DNA of 33,826 bases from JAMOAW01 sp039908535 (lineage in GTDB: Bacteria; Pseudomonadota; Magnetococcia; Magnetococcales; JADFZT01), in contig JAMOAW010000031.1 of the NCBI GenBank assembly GCA_039908535.1, positions 1 through 33,826 of the forward strand. Reading direction: 5' to 3'. Both the position numbers and the translations under genes were made by a program. Under the pieces are notes generated by a model. It was given only the letters and a program-made list of their open reading frames with translations, searched no databases and was not told the origin of the DNA. Each line of letters starts with the position of its first letter. Position 1 is the first letter of the stretch. Positions 20,831 to 29,028 of the stretch are shown in pieces.

Positions 20831-23689
20831 ATGAATCTTAAAAAACGTCTCGTCATCTCTTTTTCGGCGGTTATTCTTCTTATTTTAACCGGTTCCGGGA
20901 TCCTCTCTTATTATGTCACTCGAGATGCGGTTTTGCAGACCGCTATTGAGTCGATGCGTAATAATGTGAACGACATTGCCCATCGATCTATCACCATGCA
21001 TCAACGCAACCAAGATATGCTGCTGTTGGCATTGGAATATCCTGAGCTTGTGGAATATTTTAGCCTGGATGAATCCCGTGGTAGAAATGTATACAATGCC
21101 AACCATGTGATTCAATTTAGCTCTGCCCAGACGGCACTTAAAGGTCGTATTGATCTTTGGATTCAGCGCCTGCAACATCGGTTTCCGATTGTAGAGACCT
21201 GTATCATTGATCGCACGGGTCAGGAACACACCCGCTTGACCAATGGCAATATTGCCCCGAATGACGATTTTTCCAGTGAGGAGAACAGTGCCGATTTTTT
21301 TGAACCCTCTTTTCAATTGGAGGCGGGCAAAGTGCATATTCAAACCCCTTATATGTCTCCCGATGCCGAGACCTGGGTGTTTGCGTATACGGCACCGATT
21401 ATCCTCAAAGATGGTTCCAAGCCGGCTTTTTTACATTTTGAAATTCCGGTCTCCACCTTCCAAGAGGTGATCGGGGTGATGCCTGCTGGGCATGCAAAAG
21501 AGGGGCATGAGATCACACAACGGACGTTTGTGATGAATCAATCTGGGATATTGATTGCCGACACGGGCGCGGAAAAATTGGATTTACGCTTAAAACCCGG
21601 TACCGATGCCGACTCTCCTCAAGAGTTGAAAGATTATTTTCCAAACTCAGACACTCTGGGAAAAACTCCTGAATTCAAAGAAATTTTAGCCAAGATGGAA
21701 AAAGGCGAGGAAGGGACGGGTCTGTACCATGAAAATGGTCAAATTTATTATATTTCTTATCGTTCCTTACCGTTTTTTGGATGGAGCATTGCCCAGTTAA
21801 ATACTTATCAAGGCTTAATGATGGCCAGTCAAGAGGCGATTGACCAGATGGGGTGGACGATGGCTTTGATTGCGATTGTCTCTTTGTTGATCGCTGTTCC
21901 GGTCATTTGGTTGGTTTCCGACCGGATTTCCAAGCCGTTGCGACGTTTGGCAGAGGATGTGCGTATTTTGGCCACTGGCGATTTAACCCGCAAGGTGGAT
22001 CAGTCCAACTTGCCAGCGGGGGAATTGACCGAACTGGGGGCCTCTATTGCCACAATGGCCTTGAGTTTAATCCGAATTGCCAGGGATTTGGCGTTGCAAT
22101 CAGAAACGGTGACCGCCTGTGCCAATGGTTTAAACCTCATCCGTAGCGACGTCCAGAAAGATGCCGAAGAGATCTGTACAAAGGCGGTGAGTGTGGAGGG
22201 AGCTAATCGTAAATTGGCCGATAATGTGGGGGGGATTAAGTTTCGAATGGAAGAGGTCAATGATCGCATGGAGGCGATAGCCTTTTCTTCACAGCAACTT
22301 ACCGAAAGTTTGGCCAACATCGTCAACGAATCCGAGCAGGGTAAAGAGGCAGCAGCGACCGTGGCTGCGGCGGCAGAAGAGATGAGTGCCAACATTGAGG
22401 ATGTGAATCATAATTTACAGGGGATCCATACGGCCATTGCCAAGGTAAACACCGAATCTCGCGAAATGGTGATCTCTTTGGATGGTATTCGCAAGCTTTG
22501 CTCGGATGCCAATCGTGAAAATGATGAAGCCACCAGCTATGCCCAAGCTACGCTTAAGGTGATGGAAAAGTTGGGGGTCTCTGCACAAGAGATTGGTCAG
22601 GTGGTGGAGGTGATTAATAATATTGCCGAGCAGACCAACATGTTGGCTCTTAACGCCTCTATTGAGGCCGCCGGGGCTGGGGAGGCTGGAAAAGGGTTTG
22701 CGGTGGTGGCCAATGAAGTCAAAGAATTGGCGCGGCAAACTTCCGATGCCACGACGATGATTTCGCACCGTATTCGTGAAATTCGCGACCAAACCTCTGA
22801 AGTGGCCTCTTCGACGGAACAGGTGGTGCAAATGGTGGAACGGATTCGGCAAGCCAACGAGGAGATATCTGTTGCGGTTGATGAGCAGGGGAACTCGATT
22901 CGGGCCGTTTCCAGATCGGTAGAGGATGTCACGAACACGGCTGATTTGGTTTTGCGCAGTGCCAATGAGTTGGGGACCGCCGCCGTGGAGGTGGCCCATT
23001 CCGCCGATGCGTCCCGTTTAGTCGCTACCAAAATAGCCGACTCTGCCAATGCTGGGGCCCAGGCCTCTGATCAAGCTTCGCAGATTGCGCAGGAGGCCAA
23101 AGATTTTGTAACGCAAACATTGTCGGCCGCTAGTGAAAGCGAACAATCGGCTGGTGAGGTGGTTGCTTTGGCTGAAGGGGTGATTCATTTGGCCCGTGAG
23201 ACAACGGGTGCGGCCACTGCATTTGGTCATGTGACCGACATTACGCTCCATTCGGCCAATGCGTTGCATAAATTGCGTTCTTCTTTGACGATCTCGGATG
23301 AAGGAATCTTTGCCATTCGTGAACTCAAAGAGCTTTTCTTGGGTTGGATTCGACTTTTGGAAAAGACCTTGGCTAGCCATGAGGCTGAAACGAGTAAAAA
23401 AGCCATTCGGGAGAAGACCGAGGCGTTTCAAAAGTGGCTGGATGCCGAGGGCAGAAATATGTTTGGGCATAACCCCGATTATGCGGAGCTGGTGGAGGTC
23501 TTCGCCAGTATGAAAAAGAGAGCCATGGAGATGACACAGGCCGCCTTTGATGCTCGGAATGCCGGGGCAGGGAAGAATGCTCAGATTTTAGAACATGTCA
23601 ATGAGTTGATCGAATATTTTCATGTCGATCGGCAAAGATTGTTTATCATTTTGGATCGATTGTATCGTGGTGAAAAGGGAGACAAATAG
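20831..23689 (+). CDS. Methyl-accepting chemotaxis protein with large periplasmic sensor and extra C-terminal domain
   Basis: Chemoreceptor of 952 aa. A membrane helix (residues about 8-29) is followed by a periplasmic sensor of about 300 residues that looks like a double Cache domain (IIDRTGQEHTRL, YMSPDAETWVFAYTAPI, YISYRSLPFFGWSIAQL), a second helix (ALIAIVSLLIAVPVIWLV), HAMP, and a long coiled coil with the signalling tip EQTNMLALNASIEAAGAGE. The last 130 residues form an additional helical domain (LFLGWIRLLEKTL...FQKWLDAEGRN...) resembling the chemoreceptor zinc-binding (CZB) layout but without its His/Cys ligands. GAGG precedes the ATG. No other che genes are adjacent. The ligand is unknown. 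Confidence 0.92.
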   Translation: MNLKKRLVISFSAVILLILTGSGILSYYVTRDAVLQTAIESMRNNVNDIAHRSITMHQRNQDMLLLALEYPELVEYFSLDESRGRNVYNANHVIQFSSAQTALKGRIDLWIQRLQHRFPIVETCIIDRTGQEHTRLTNGNIAPNDDFSSEENSADFFEPSFQLEAGKVHIQTPYMSPDAETWVFAYTAPIILKDGSKPAFLHFEIPVSTFQEVIGVMPAGHAKEGHEITQRTFVMNQSGILIADTGAEKLDLRLKPGTDADSPQELKDYFPNSDTLGKTPEFKEILAKMEKGEEGTGLYHENGQIYYISYRSLPFFGWSIAQLNTYQGLMMASQEAIDQMGWTMALIAIVSLLIAVPVIWLVSDRISKPLRRLAEDVRILATGDLTRKVDQSNLPAGELTELGASIATMALSLIRIARDLALQSETVTACANGLNLIRSDVQKDAEEICTKAVSVEGANRKLADNVGGIKFRMEEVNDRMEAIAFSSQQLTESLANIVNESEQGKEAAATVAAAAEEMSANIEDVNHNLQGIHTAIAKVNTESREMVISLDGIRKLCSDANRENDEATSYAQATLKVMEKLGVSAQEIGQVVEVINNIAEQTNMLALNASIEAAGAGEAGKGFAVVANEVKELARQTSDATTMISHRIREIRDQTSEVASSTEQVVQMVERIRQANEEISVAVDEQGNSIRAVSRSVEDVTNTADLVLRSANELGTAAVEVAHSADASRLVATKIADSANAGAQASDQASQIAQEAKDFVTQTLSAASESEQSAGEVVALAEGVIHLARETTGAATAFGHVTDITLHSANALHKLRSSLTISDEGIFAIRELKELFLGWIRLLEKTLASHEAETSKKAIREKTEAFQKWLDAEGRNMFGHNPDYAELVEVFASMKKRAMEMTQAAFDARNAGAGKNAQILEHVNELIEYFHVDRQRLFIILDRLYRGEKGDK

Positions 23690-23755
23690 AGCCTTAGTTG
23701 GTGTTGGATATCAAAAGGAGTTGTTTCTTATACGTTGCTATAGGCATTTTTGATC

Positions 23756-23860
23756 ATGATAAAAGAGAGTAAATCATTTGCTATTGCGGCAAGAAGGCGG
23801 CAAAGTCGTATCTTGTTTAAGGCGGATTTCATTCCGTTGGTGGACTTTATCTCATCTTGA
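23756..23860 (+). pseudogene. Stranded N-terminal fragment of a PilZ-like gene
   Basis: A 34-codon frame from ATG at 23756 ends in TGA at 23858. It contains ARRRQSRILFKADF, which looks like the RxxxR start of a PilZ domain. The natural continuation (SVGGLYLI..., the SxxG part) is in the next frame from about 23830, only about 12 codons on instead of the usual 25-35. This suggests a small deletion plus frameshift. An AAGGAG at 23716 is too far upstream to serve this ATG. The fragment is short and the reading is tentative. Confidence 0.4.
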
Positions 23861-24519
23861 ATCCGCACTTGCCAATGGTATCTCAAGGAGCCAAAGGGGT
23901 TTTGCAGGTTGCTGTGGATGGATTGTGTCAAGAGTTGCCCTGCCAAGTAGTTCACAGCGGTACCTCTGGTTTGGGGGTGGCTATTTTGCAACCGCCTGAA
24001 AATGTGGGATTGCTTTGGATGGATTTTTTGCGTGAAAAAACCCTTTCTGGGTTTGAACGCAGCGAATTGCCAATTTCAGGTTCTTCTGTTTGGATTGAAA
24101 ATAGTCTTGGTGTCTCTTTGCGTGGGGTGTTGTTGACCATTGGTCACGATTTTTTAGATATTTCACTCTGGGTAGATTCGGATAAATCGTTGGTTTTGGC
24201 CCTAGAGGGAGAGGTCTCCTTGGTGATGGGACGGGAGTTCGGTTATCCGGTAGATTTTCCAGGTTTTTTAAAACTCTCCGATGCGCAGAGAGGTGGAGCA
24301 ATAGAGGGACGCATTCGGATTAAGGTGGGTTTATCTGGTCAAGAGATTACCGAAAAATTGGTGCAGGTCAAAATCGGCTATCAAAAACAACGTCTCTCTT
24401 GTCGATTGCGTTTTCGAACATTGGTGGCAGCACTGAATTCCGGTCCAGATATGGCAACTTTATTTCCCTCTGATCAAGATCAAATTGTCAGGTCTTTCTA
24501 TGGAATGGATTTGCAATAG
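23857..24519 (+). CDS. PilZ-like protein lacking an intact c-di-GMP motif (possible frameshifted gene)
   Basis: Up to 220 aa from a TTG start; ATG at 23875 is an alternative. The beginning (LYLILNPHLPMVSQGAKG...CQVVHSGTSGLGVAIL) resembles the later strands of a PilZ barrel. A second barrel-like region follows, and the end (QDQIVRSFYGMDLQ) loosely resembles the RFFGR tails of the other two PilZ proteins here. The RxxxR motif is missing from this frame and lies upstream in another frame. Neither proposed start has a convincing ribosome-binding site. Either it is a pseudogene or translation begins inside the domain. It follows the chemoreceptor on the same strand. Confidence 0.5.
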   Translation: MNPHLPMVSQGAKGVLQVAVDGLCQELPCQVVHSGTSGLGVAILQPPENVGLLWMDFLREKTLSGFERSELPISGSSVWIENSLGVSLRGVLLTIGHDFLDISLWVDSDKSLVLALEGEVSLVMGREFGYPVDFPGFLKLSDAQRGGAIEGRIRIKVGLSGQEITEKLVQVKIGYQKQRLSCRLRFRTLVAALNSGPDMATLFPSDQDQIVRSFYGMDLQ

Positions 24520-24540
24520 AAGAGGGGTAACCGTTCAGAT

Positions 24541-24675
24541 AAAAAAATCAAAAACAAGACCTTGGGGGATTGCATCCCCCAACCCCCCTGCTATTTGAAG
24601 AAAGCAAAACCGAAGTCAAAAGCAAAGTCAAAAGCAAAACCCTGGGGGCAATCCCCCAGACCCCTTTTTTTTCTT
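24541..24675 (+). repeat. G-rich hairpin repeat, variant B (second copy)
   Basis: Same plan as the copy at window position 1: TTGGGGGAT/ATCCCCCAA (24562-24582), an AAAAGC-type spacer, CTGGGGG/CCCCCAG (24642-24659) and a T-run. It is bracketed by a near-perfect inverted pair, GTAACCGTTCA (24527-24537) and TGAACGATTACG (24682-24693), outside the hairpins. It lies just after the PilZ-like gene and may act as its terminator. Confidence 0.82.
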
Positions 24676-24681
24676 AATATA

Positions 24682-24754
24682 TGAACGATTACGCCAAAGC
24701 AATAAATCATTGAGTTTCAATTAACGTAAAATGCTACTTCGGTGAACGATTACG
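24682..24754 (+). promoter_or_regulatory. Direct repeat TGAACGATTACG upstream of the epimerase gene
   Basis: The 12-mer TGAACGATTACG occurs at 24682-24693 and again at 24743-24754, ending 15 bases before the ATG at 24770. The two copies could be operator half-sites or a remnant of repeat duplication. Confidence 0.4.
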
Positions 24755-24769
24755 AAGAGGGAAGAGAGA

Positions 24770-25690
24770 ATGGCAAAATTTTTAATCACGGGTGGCTGTG
24801 GCTTTATCGGTTCGCATCTAGCCGATGCGTTGGTGGCGCGTGGGGATGAGGTTTTTATTTTAGACGATCTTTCCAGTGGTAAACGGGAGAATCCCCCCAA
24901 GGCCTGTTCGATTATTATTGGCGATGTTTCCGAGCCAGAGATGGTGCAAGCGGTTATGGCTGGGATGGATGGCTGTTTTCATTTGGCGGCAGTGGTTTCG
25001 GTTCCGAAGTCCAACGAGGATTGGCTGGGTACCCATCGGGTCAATCAGACCGGGACGATTCAAGTTTTGAATGCCGCCCGTTGTCAGGGAAAGGGGCATC
25101 CGGTTCCCGTTGTGTATGCCTCTTCGGCGGCGGTTTATGGGGACAATCCCGATCAACCTTTGGTGGAGAGTTCTCGCACTTCTCCTTTGACGGCGTATGG
25201 GGCGGACAAGTTGGGTTCGGAACTTCATGCCCGTGTGGCTTGGGAGATTCATCGGATTCCGACATTGGGTTTGCGTTTTTTTAACGTTTATGGTCCGCGC
25301 CAAGATCCCAGTTCTCCCTATTCGGGTGTCATTTCTATTTTTGTGGATCGGATTTTAAAGGGGGAGTTTTTGCGGATTTATGGTCGGGGGGATCAGATCC
25401 GGGATTTTGTATATGTGGGGGATGTGGTGCGTTATTTAATGGCCAGCATGGAGCGATGTCATCGGGATCCAGCGCGGGTTTTTAATGTTTGCACAGGTCG
25501 CACCACCACCATTCTTGGCTTGGCACACACTCTTTTTTCTGTCATTGGCCGCGAAGTTCCGTTGCAACATGAGGCCCCTCGTTCTGGTGACATTCATACT
25601 TCTATGGGCAATCCGCAAATGTTAAACAATGCGTTTGGTTTTACTGCCGATACCACGTTGCAGGAGGGGTTGGCGCGGATGGTTTTTTAA
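24770..25690 (+). CDS. NAD-dependent epimerase/dehydratase (extended SDR family)
   Basis: Extended short-chain dehydrogenase (306 aa), most like UDP-hexose 4-epimerases that act on nucleotide sugars for surface polysaccharide. The NAD-binding motif GGCGFIGSHLADAL is at the N-terminus, an Asp at the end of strand two (LDDLSSGK) fits NAD, and HLAAVVSVPKS, the SSAAVYGD catalytic Ser/Thr region, YGADK as the YxxxK catalytic pair, and FNVYGPRQDP all follow. GAGGGAAGAGAG precedes the ATG. The exact sugar substrate cannot be told. The TAA stop overlaps the first base of repeat R7. No other glycan genes are adjacent. Confidence 0.88.
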   Translation: MAKFLITGGCGFIGSHLADALVARGDEVFILDDLSSGKRENPPKACSIIIGDVSEPEMVQAVMAGMDGCFHLAAVVSVPKSNEDWLGTHRVNQTGTIQVLNAARCQGKGHPVPVVYASSAAVYGDNPDQPLVESSRTSPLTAYGADKLGSELHARVAWEIHRIPTLGLRFFNVYGPRQDPSSPYSGVISIFVDRILKGEFLRIYGRGDQIRDFVYVGDVVRYLMASMERCHRDPARVFNVCTGRTTTILGLAHTLFSVIGREVPLQHEAPRSGDIHTSMGNPQMLNNAFGFTADTTLQEGLARMVF

Positions 25691-25829
25691 TGTATCGGAA
25701 AAATAAAATCAAGACCTGGGGGGGGCGGAGAACCGCCCCCCCTTTTTTTCTAATGAGTAAAAAAAAGAGGGGGTCTGGGGGATTCATCCCCCAGGGTTTG
25801 GCCTTTGATTTTTTTTTGTCCGCAGGGCA
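25690..25829 (+). repeat. Triple-hairpin dispersed repeat, main form (copy R7)
   Basis: A 140-bp forward copy that begins with ATGTATCGG on the last base of the epimerase stop codon and ends CCGCAGGGCA. A CTGGGGGGGCGG-type hairpin, a central stem and CTGGGGGATTCATCCCCCAG are present. Its right half encodes the last residues and the stop of nth on the opposite strand, so it lies across the meeting point of two converging genes and probably serves as a two-way terminator. Confidence 0.87.
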
Positions 25830-26476
25830 TCCTGTTCTTTTACAAAATGGCACCACTGGCGAATCAGGCAAGAGGTACAGAGTGGCTTGCGGGCTTTACA
25901 GATGTAGCGACCATGTAAAATAAGCCAGTGATGGGCATGATTTTGTTTGGATTTAGGTACGACCTGCAACAATATTTGTTCCACGGCTTCAGGGGTTTTT
26001 CCTGGTGCGAGGCCAGTTCGGTTGGCCACGCGAAAGACATGGGTATCCACCGGAATGGTTGGCTGACCGAACCCTACATTGAGAACCACGCCAGCACTTT
26101 TTTGTCCCACCCCTGGTAATGATTCCAAATCGGCTCGGTTGTTTGGGACTTGACCTTGGTAGTGATCTAATAATTTTTTTGACAAAGCGATGAGTGCATG
26201 GGCTTTGTTGTTGAAAAGTCCCAAACTTCGAATTATTTCACGCACCCCATCTTCGCCCAGTTCGATCATCTGTTCGGGAGTGGAAGCCACCGCGAATAAT
26301 TTTGGTGTGACCTTATTCACGCCGATATCTGTGGATTGGGCGGATAATACCACGGCGACCAGTAGTTCGAAGGGAGATTGAAACTGTAAACCACTTTTTG
26401 GGGTGGGATTGGTCTGTTGGAATGCGGTAAAAATGGCCTGAATTTGATCGGATGTGAGGAGAATATCCTTTATCAT
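25784..26476 (-). CDS. nth: Endonuclease III
   Basis: DNA glycosylase/AP lyase (230 aa) that removes oxidised pyrimidines in base-excision repair. The helix-hairpin-helix reads LPGVGQKSAGVVL with the catalytic Lys, VDTHVFRVANRTGL carries the catalytic Asp, and the [4Fe-4S] cluster ligands are C-x6-C-x2-C-x5-C (CKARKPLCTSCLIRQWC). E. coli Nth ends soon after the cluster; here the native-looking sequence ends CHFVKEQ, and the final residues (DALRTKKNQRPNPGG) and stop are encoded by hairpin repeat R7. This is probably a harmless tail. The ribosome-binding site before the ATG is weak. Confidence 0.94.
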   Translation of the reverse strand: MIKDILLTSDQIQAIFTAFQQTNPTPKSGLQFQSPFELLVAVVLSAQSTDIGVNKVTPKLFAVASTPEQMIELGEDGVREIIRSLGLFNNKAHALIALSKKLLDHYQGQVPNNRADLESLPGVGQKSAGVVLNVGFGQPTIPVDTHVFRVANRTGLAPGKTPEAVEQILLQVVPKSKQNHAHHWLILHGRYICKARKPLCTSCLIRQWCHFVKEQDALRTKKNQRPNPGG

Positions 26477-26685
26477 CGGCTTATTTTATATCTATTTTTC
26501 TTTAATTTTGTTTGTCATTTCTTAAATTATGGGTAAAAAAAAATTTTTGTCAACCTGTAACATTATCGGAGATAGAAAAATAATTGAACTATGAAGTAAA
26601 ATAGGTTAAAACATTTTGTTAATATTTTTTGCTTTCTGAACGTAATCTGAAAGATTTTTTTTTTTTTAAAGTACATGGATAAGGG

Positions 26686-28923
26686 ATGGATAATTTTTGG
26701 AGAAGGAAATACGTTATCAATGATCGGCGTGCCAGAAGACGCCGCCTGTCGTTGTCGTCGCGGACGATTGTCTATTTATATTTATTCGTGAGCAGTTTGT
26801 GGTTGATTGCTTTTGACTATGCGCCTTTTATTTTTGATTTAGACATCCATCCGATATTTTTGGTGCAGCGGTCTCATGAGTGGGTATTTGTTTTTCTGTC
26901 GGCTTATTTTCTTCATTATCTGATTAATCGTTTGACCAATACCATTCGGGGTCAGAAAGAGGCTCTTCAAAAGGACATCGCCAAAAGGTACCAGACCGAG
27001 GCAACTTTGGCCGAAGTACAAAAGATTGCCCATTTGGGAAGTTGGGAATGGTGCATAGATCGGGGGACACTGGTTTGGTCTGAGGAGGTTTATCGTATTT
27101 TTGGTCTTTTACCAGAGAAATTCACGCCTACTTATGAAAAATTTTTGTCTTTAATTCCAGAGGATGAACGCAAAACTGTTCAGCAGTTGGTGCAGCTTTC
27201 TTTGGGAAACCCCCGCCAAATGTTTAAAATTGAACACTCGATTTTGCGCCCGGATGGCTCTCTGAGGAGTGTGATGGAATATGGTAAAGTTGTTTTTGAT
27301 GATGATGGAAAACCACTGCGCATGATTGGGACAGTTCAGGACATTACCGAGCGCAAGCAGATGGAACAGCAGGTAATGGAAATAGGGGATCAATATCGTT
27401 CTTTGGCCGAGGCCGCTAAGGATGCCATTATAACAGCGGATGCAGATGGTAATATTCTTTCTTGGAATCATGGGGCACAAATTTGTTTTGGGTACTCTCC
27501 CCAGGAGGTTATTGGCCAATCTCTTACCATACTCATGCCGCCCCAGTTTCGTTCTTTACATCAGAGGGGGATGGAGAAAGTTAGAGAGTCGAAGGCGTTA
27601 AAATTGCGTGGTCAAGTTGTTGAACTGAGAGGGTTGCGTAAAAATGGCCAAGAGTTTCCCCTGGAAGTCTCATTGGCCACGTGGGAGGTGGCCAAAAAGC
27701 CATTTTTTTCTGGCATAATTCGGGATATTACCCTGCGGAAGAGATTGGAAGAGGAGCAAGATCAGGCCTATCGCGTGCGTTTGACCATCAGTTCTCTGTT
27801 AGAGACGGCACTGGAGCCATTATCTCTTGAACTTCAGTTGGAAGTGACGTTGGATATTTTGCACACATTGCCCTGGTTGGCCAAGCAACAGCAGGGGAGT
27901 ATTTTTCTTGCTGATGAGGCCTCTCAGGAGTTGGTTTTGGTGGCTCATAGGGGAATGCCTTCCAATATTGTTAAGTCATGCCAACGGGTTGCGTTTGGAC
28001 ATTGTTTGTGTGGTCGGGCGGCCAAAACGCAAGAGCTTTTGTTTGCGGACGATCATTCCCAAGAGCATGAAATTCAATTTGAAGGGATGAAACCTCACAG
28101 TCATTATTGTGTTCCCATTATGTTTGCAAAAAGATTATTAGGGGTTTTAAATATTTATTTGCCTGCAGGACATATCCGTAATGCGGATGAAGAGTCGATT
28201 CTCCAGACCATTGTTCATACCCTGGCCACGATCATAGAGCGTCGGCGTATGGAGTCTGTGTTACAAGCCACCCATGAAAAATTGCGTGAAACCCGATTGG
28301 AAATCATTCGACGTTTGGGCATGGCGGCGGAATATCGTGACAATGAGACGGGATTGCATGTGATTCGGATGAGTAAATATGCCGTTTTGCTGGCCAAATC
28401 TATTGGTTTAAGTGAGTTGCAGTGTGAAATTTTATTGAATGCCGCTCCCATGCATGATGTGGGCAAAATTGGGGTGAGTGATACCATTTTATTGAAGAAG
28501 GCGCGGTTAATCGCCGAAGAGTTTGAAATCATGAAAAAACATACCGTGATTGGGGCGGATATGTTATATGGTCATAATGAAGAACCCCTCAATACGGCTC
28601 ATTTGATTGCCTTGACGCACCATGAAAAATGGGATGGAAGTGGTTACCCATACGGATTAAAAGGCAAGGAGATCCCCTTGGTTGGGCATATTTGTGCCAT
28701 TGCCGATGTTTTTGATGCGTTAACCTCGGAGAGACCCTATAAAAAATCTTGGAGTGTGGAGGAGGCCATGGCTGAATTGGAAAGATCCAGCGGGACTCAT
28801 TTTGATCCTGATTTGGTTGGCCATTTTAGAGCGATATTGCCAGAGATTATAAAAATCAAAGAGCAATTGACGGACATGACAACTCAAGAGACATGGAAGA
28901 GTGGTGATTTTGAATCTCGTTGA
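26686..28923 (+). CDS. Membrane PAS-PAS-GAF-HD-GYP phosphodiesterase
   Basis: Multi-domain protein of 745 aa, predicted to hydrolyse cyclic di-GMP. A basic N-terminus precedes two membrane helices (about residues 28-45 and 60-80). PAS domains follow at about 106-223 (ending IGTVQDITERK) and 233-355 (ending GIIRDITLRK), then a GAF domain at about 388-515 and HD-GYP at about 535-738. The HD pair is in MHDVGKIG (about 590) and the signature HHEKWDGSGYP is intact (about 645), so it is likely active. A Shine-Dalgarno-like AAGGG lies directly against the ATG, so the start is uncertain by a few codons. It is the only c-di-GMP-turnover gene in the window and would act on the same messenger as the PilZ proteins. 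Confidence 0.92.
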   Translation: MDNFWRRKYVINDRRARRRRLSLSSRTIVYLYLFVSSLWLIAFDYAPFIFDLDIHPIFLVQRSHEWVFVFLSAYFLHYLINRLTNTIRGQKEALQKDIAKRYQTEATLAEVQKIAHLGSWEWCIDRGTLVWSEEVYRIFGLLPEKFTPTYEKFLSLIPEDERKTVQQLVQLSLGNPRQMFKIEHSILRPDGSLRSVMEYGKVVFDDDGKPLRMIGTVQDITERKQMEQQVMEIGDQYRSLAEAAKDAIITADADGNILSWNHGAQICFGYSPQEVIGQSLTILMPPQFRSLHQRGMEKVRESKALKLRGQVVELRGLRKNGQEFPLEVSLATWEVAKKPFFSGIIRDITLRKRLEEEQDQAYRVRLTISSLLETALEPLSLELQLEVTLDILHTLPWLAKQQQGSIFLADEASQELVLVAHRGMPSNIVKSCQRVAFGHCLCGRAAKTQELLFADDHSQEHEIQFEGMKPHSHYCVPIMFAKRLLGVLNIYLPAGHIRNADEESILQTIVHTLATIIERRRMESVLQATHEKLRETRLEIIRRLGMAAEYRDNETGLHVIRMSKYAVLLAKSIGLSELQCEILLNAAPMHDVGKIGVSDTILLKKARLIAEEFEIMKKHTVIGADMLYGHNEEPLNTAHLIALTHHEKWDGSGYPYGLKGKEIPLVGHICAIADVFDALTSERPYKKSWSVEEAMAELERSSGTHFDPDLVGHFRAILPEIIKIKEQLTDMTTQETWKSGDFESR

Positions 28924-28937
28924 ATTTAGGGGTAAAG

Positions 28938-29025
28938 AACATGTTGGCCTTTGGGCGAAGAAGTTAAACATAAAATTATGGGGGGTGGTTTTCTTTTTTC
29001 AAAGGTTTTTATTTTTCCGATACAT
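28938..29025 (-). repeat. Decayed copy of the triple-hairpin repeat (R8, reverse)
   Basis: Both ends are recognisable: GAACATGTTGGCCTTTGGGC resembles the usual GAACATAATGCCCTGCGGGC, and TTTTTCCGATACAT is the usual left end. The hairpin core between them is mostly lost, leaving about 88 bp. The left end starts 3 bases after the TAA of the FmdE-like gene, the same placement as in copies R6 and R7. Confidence 0.65.
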
Positions 29026-29028
29026 AAA

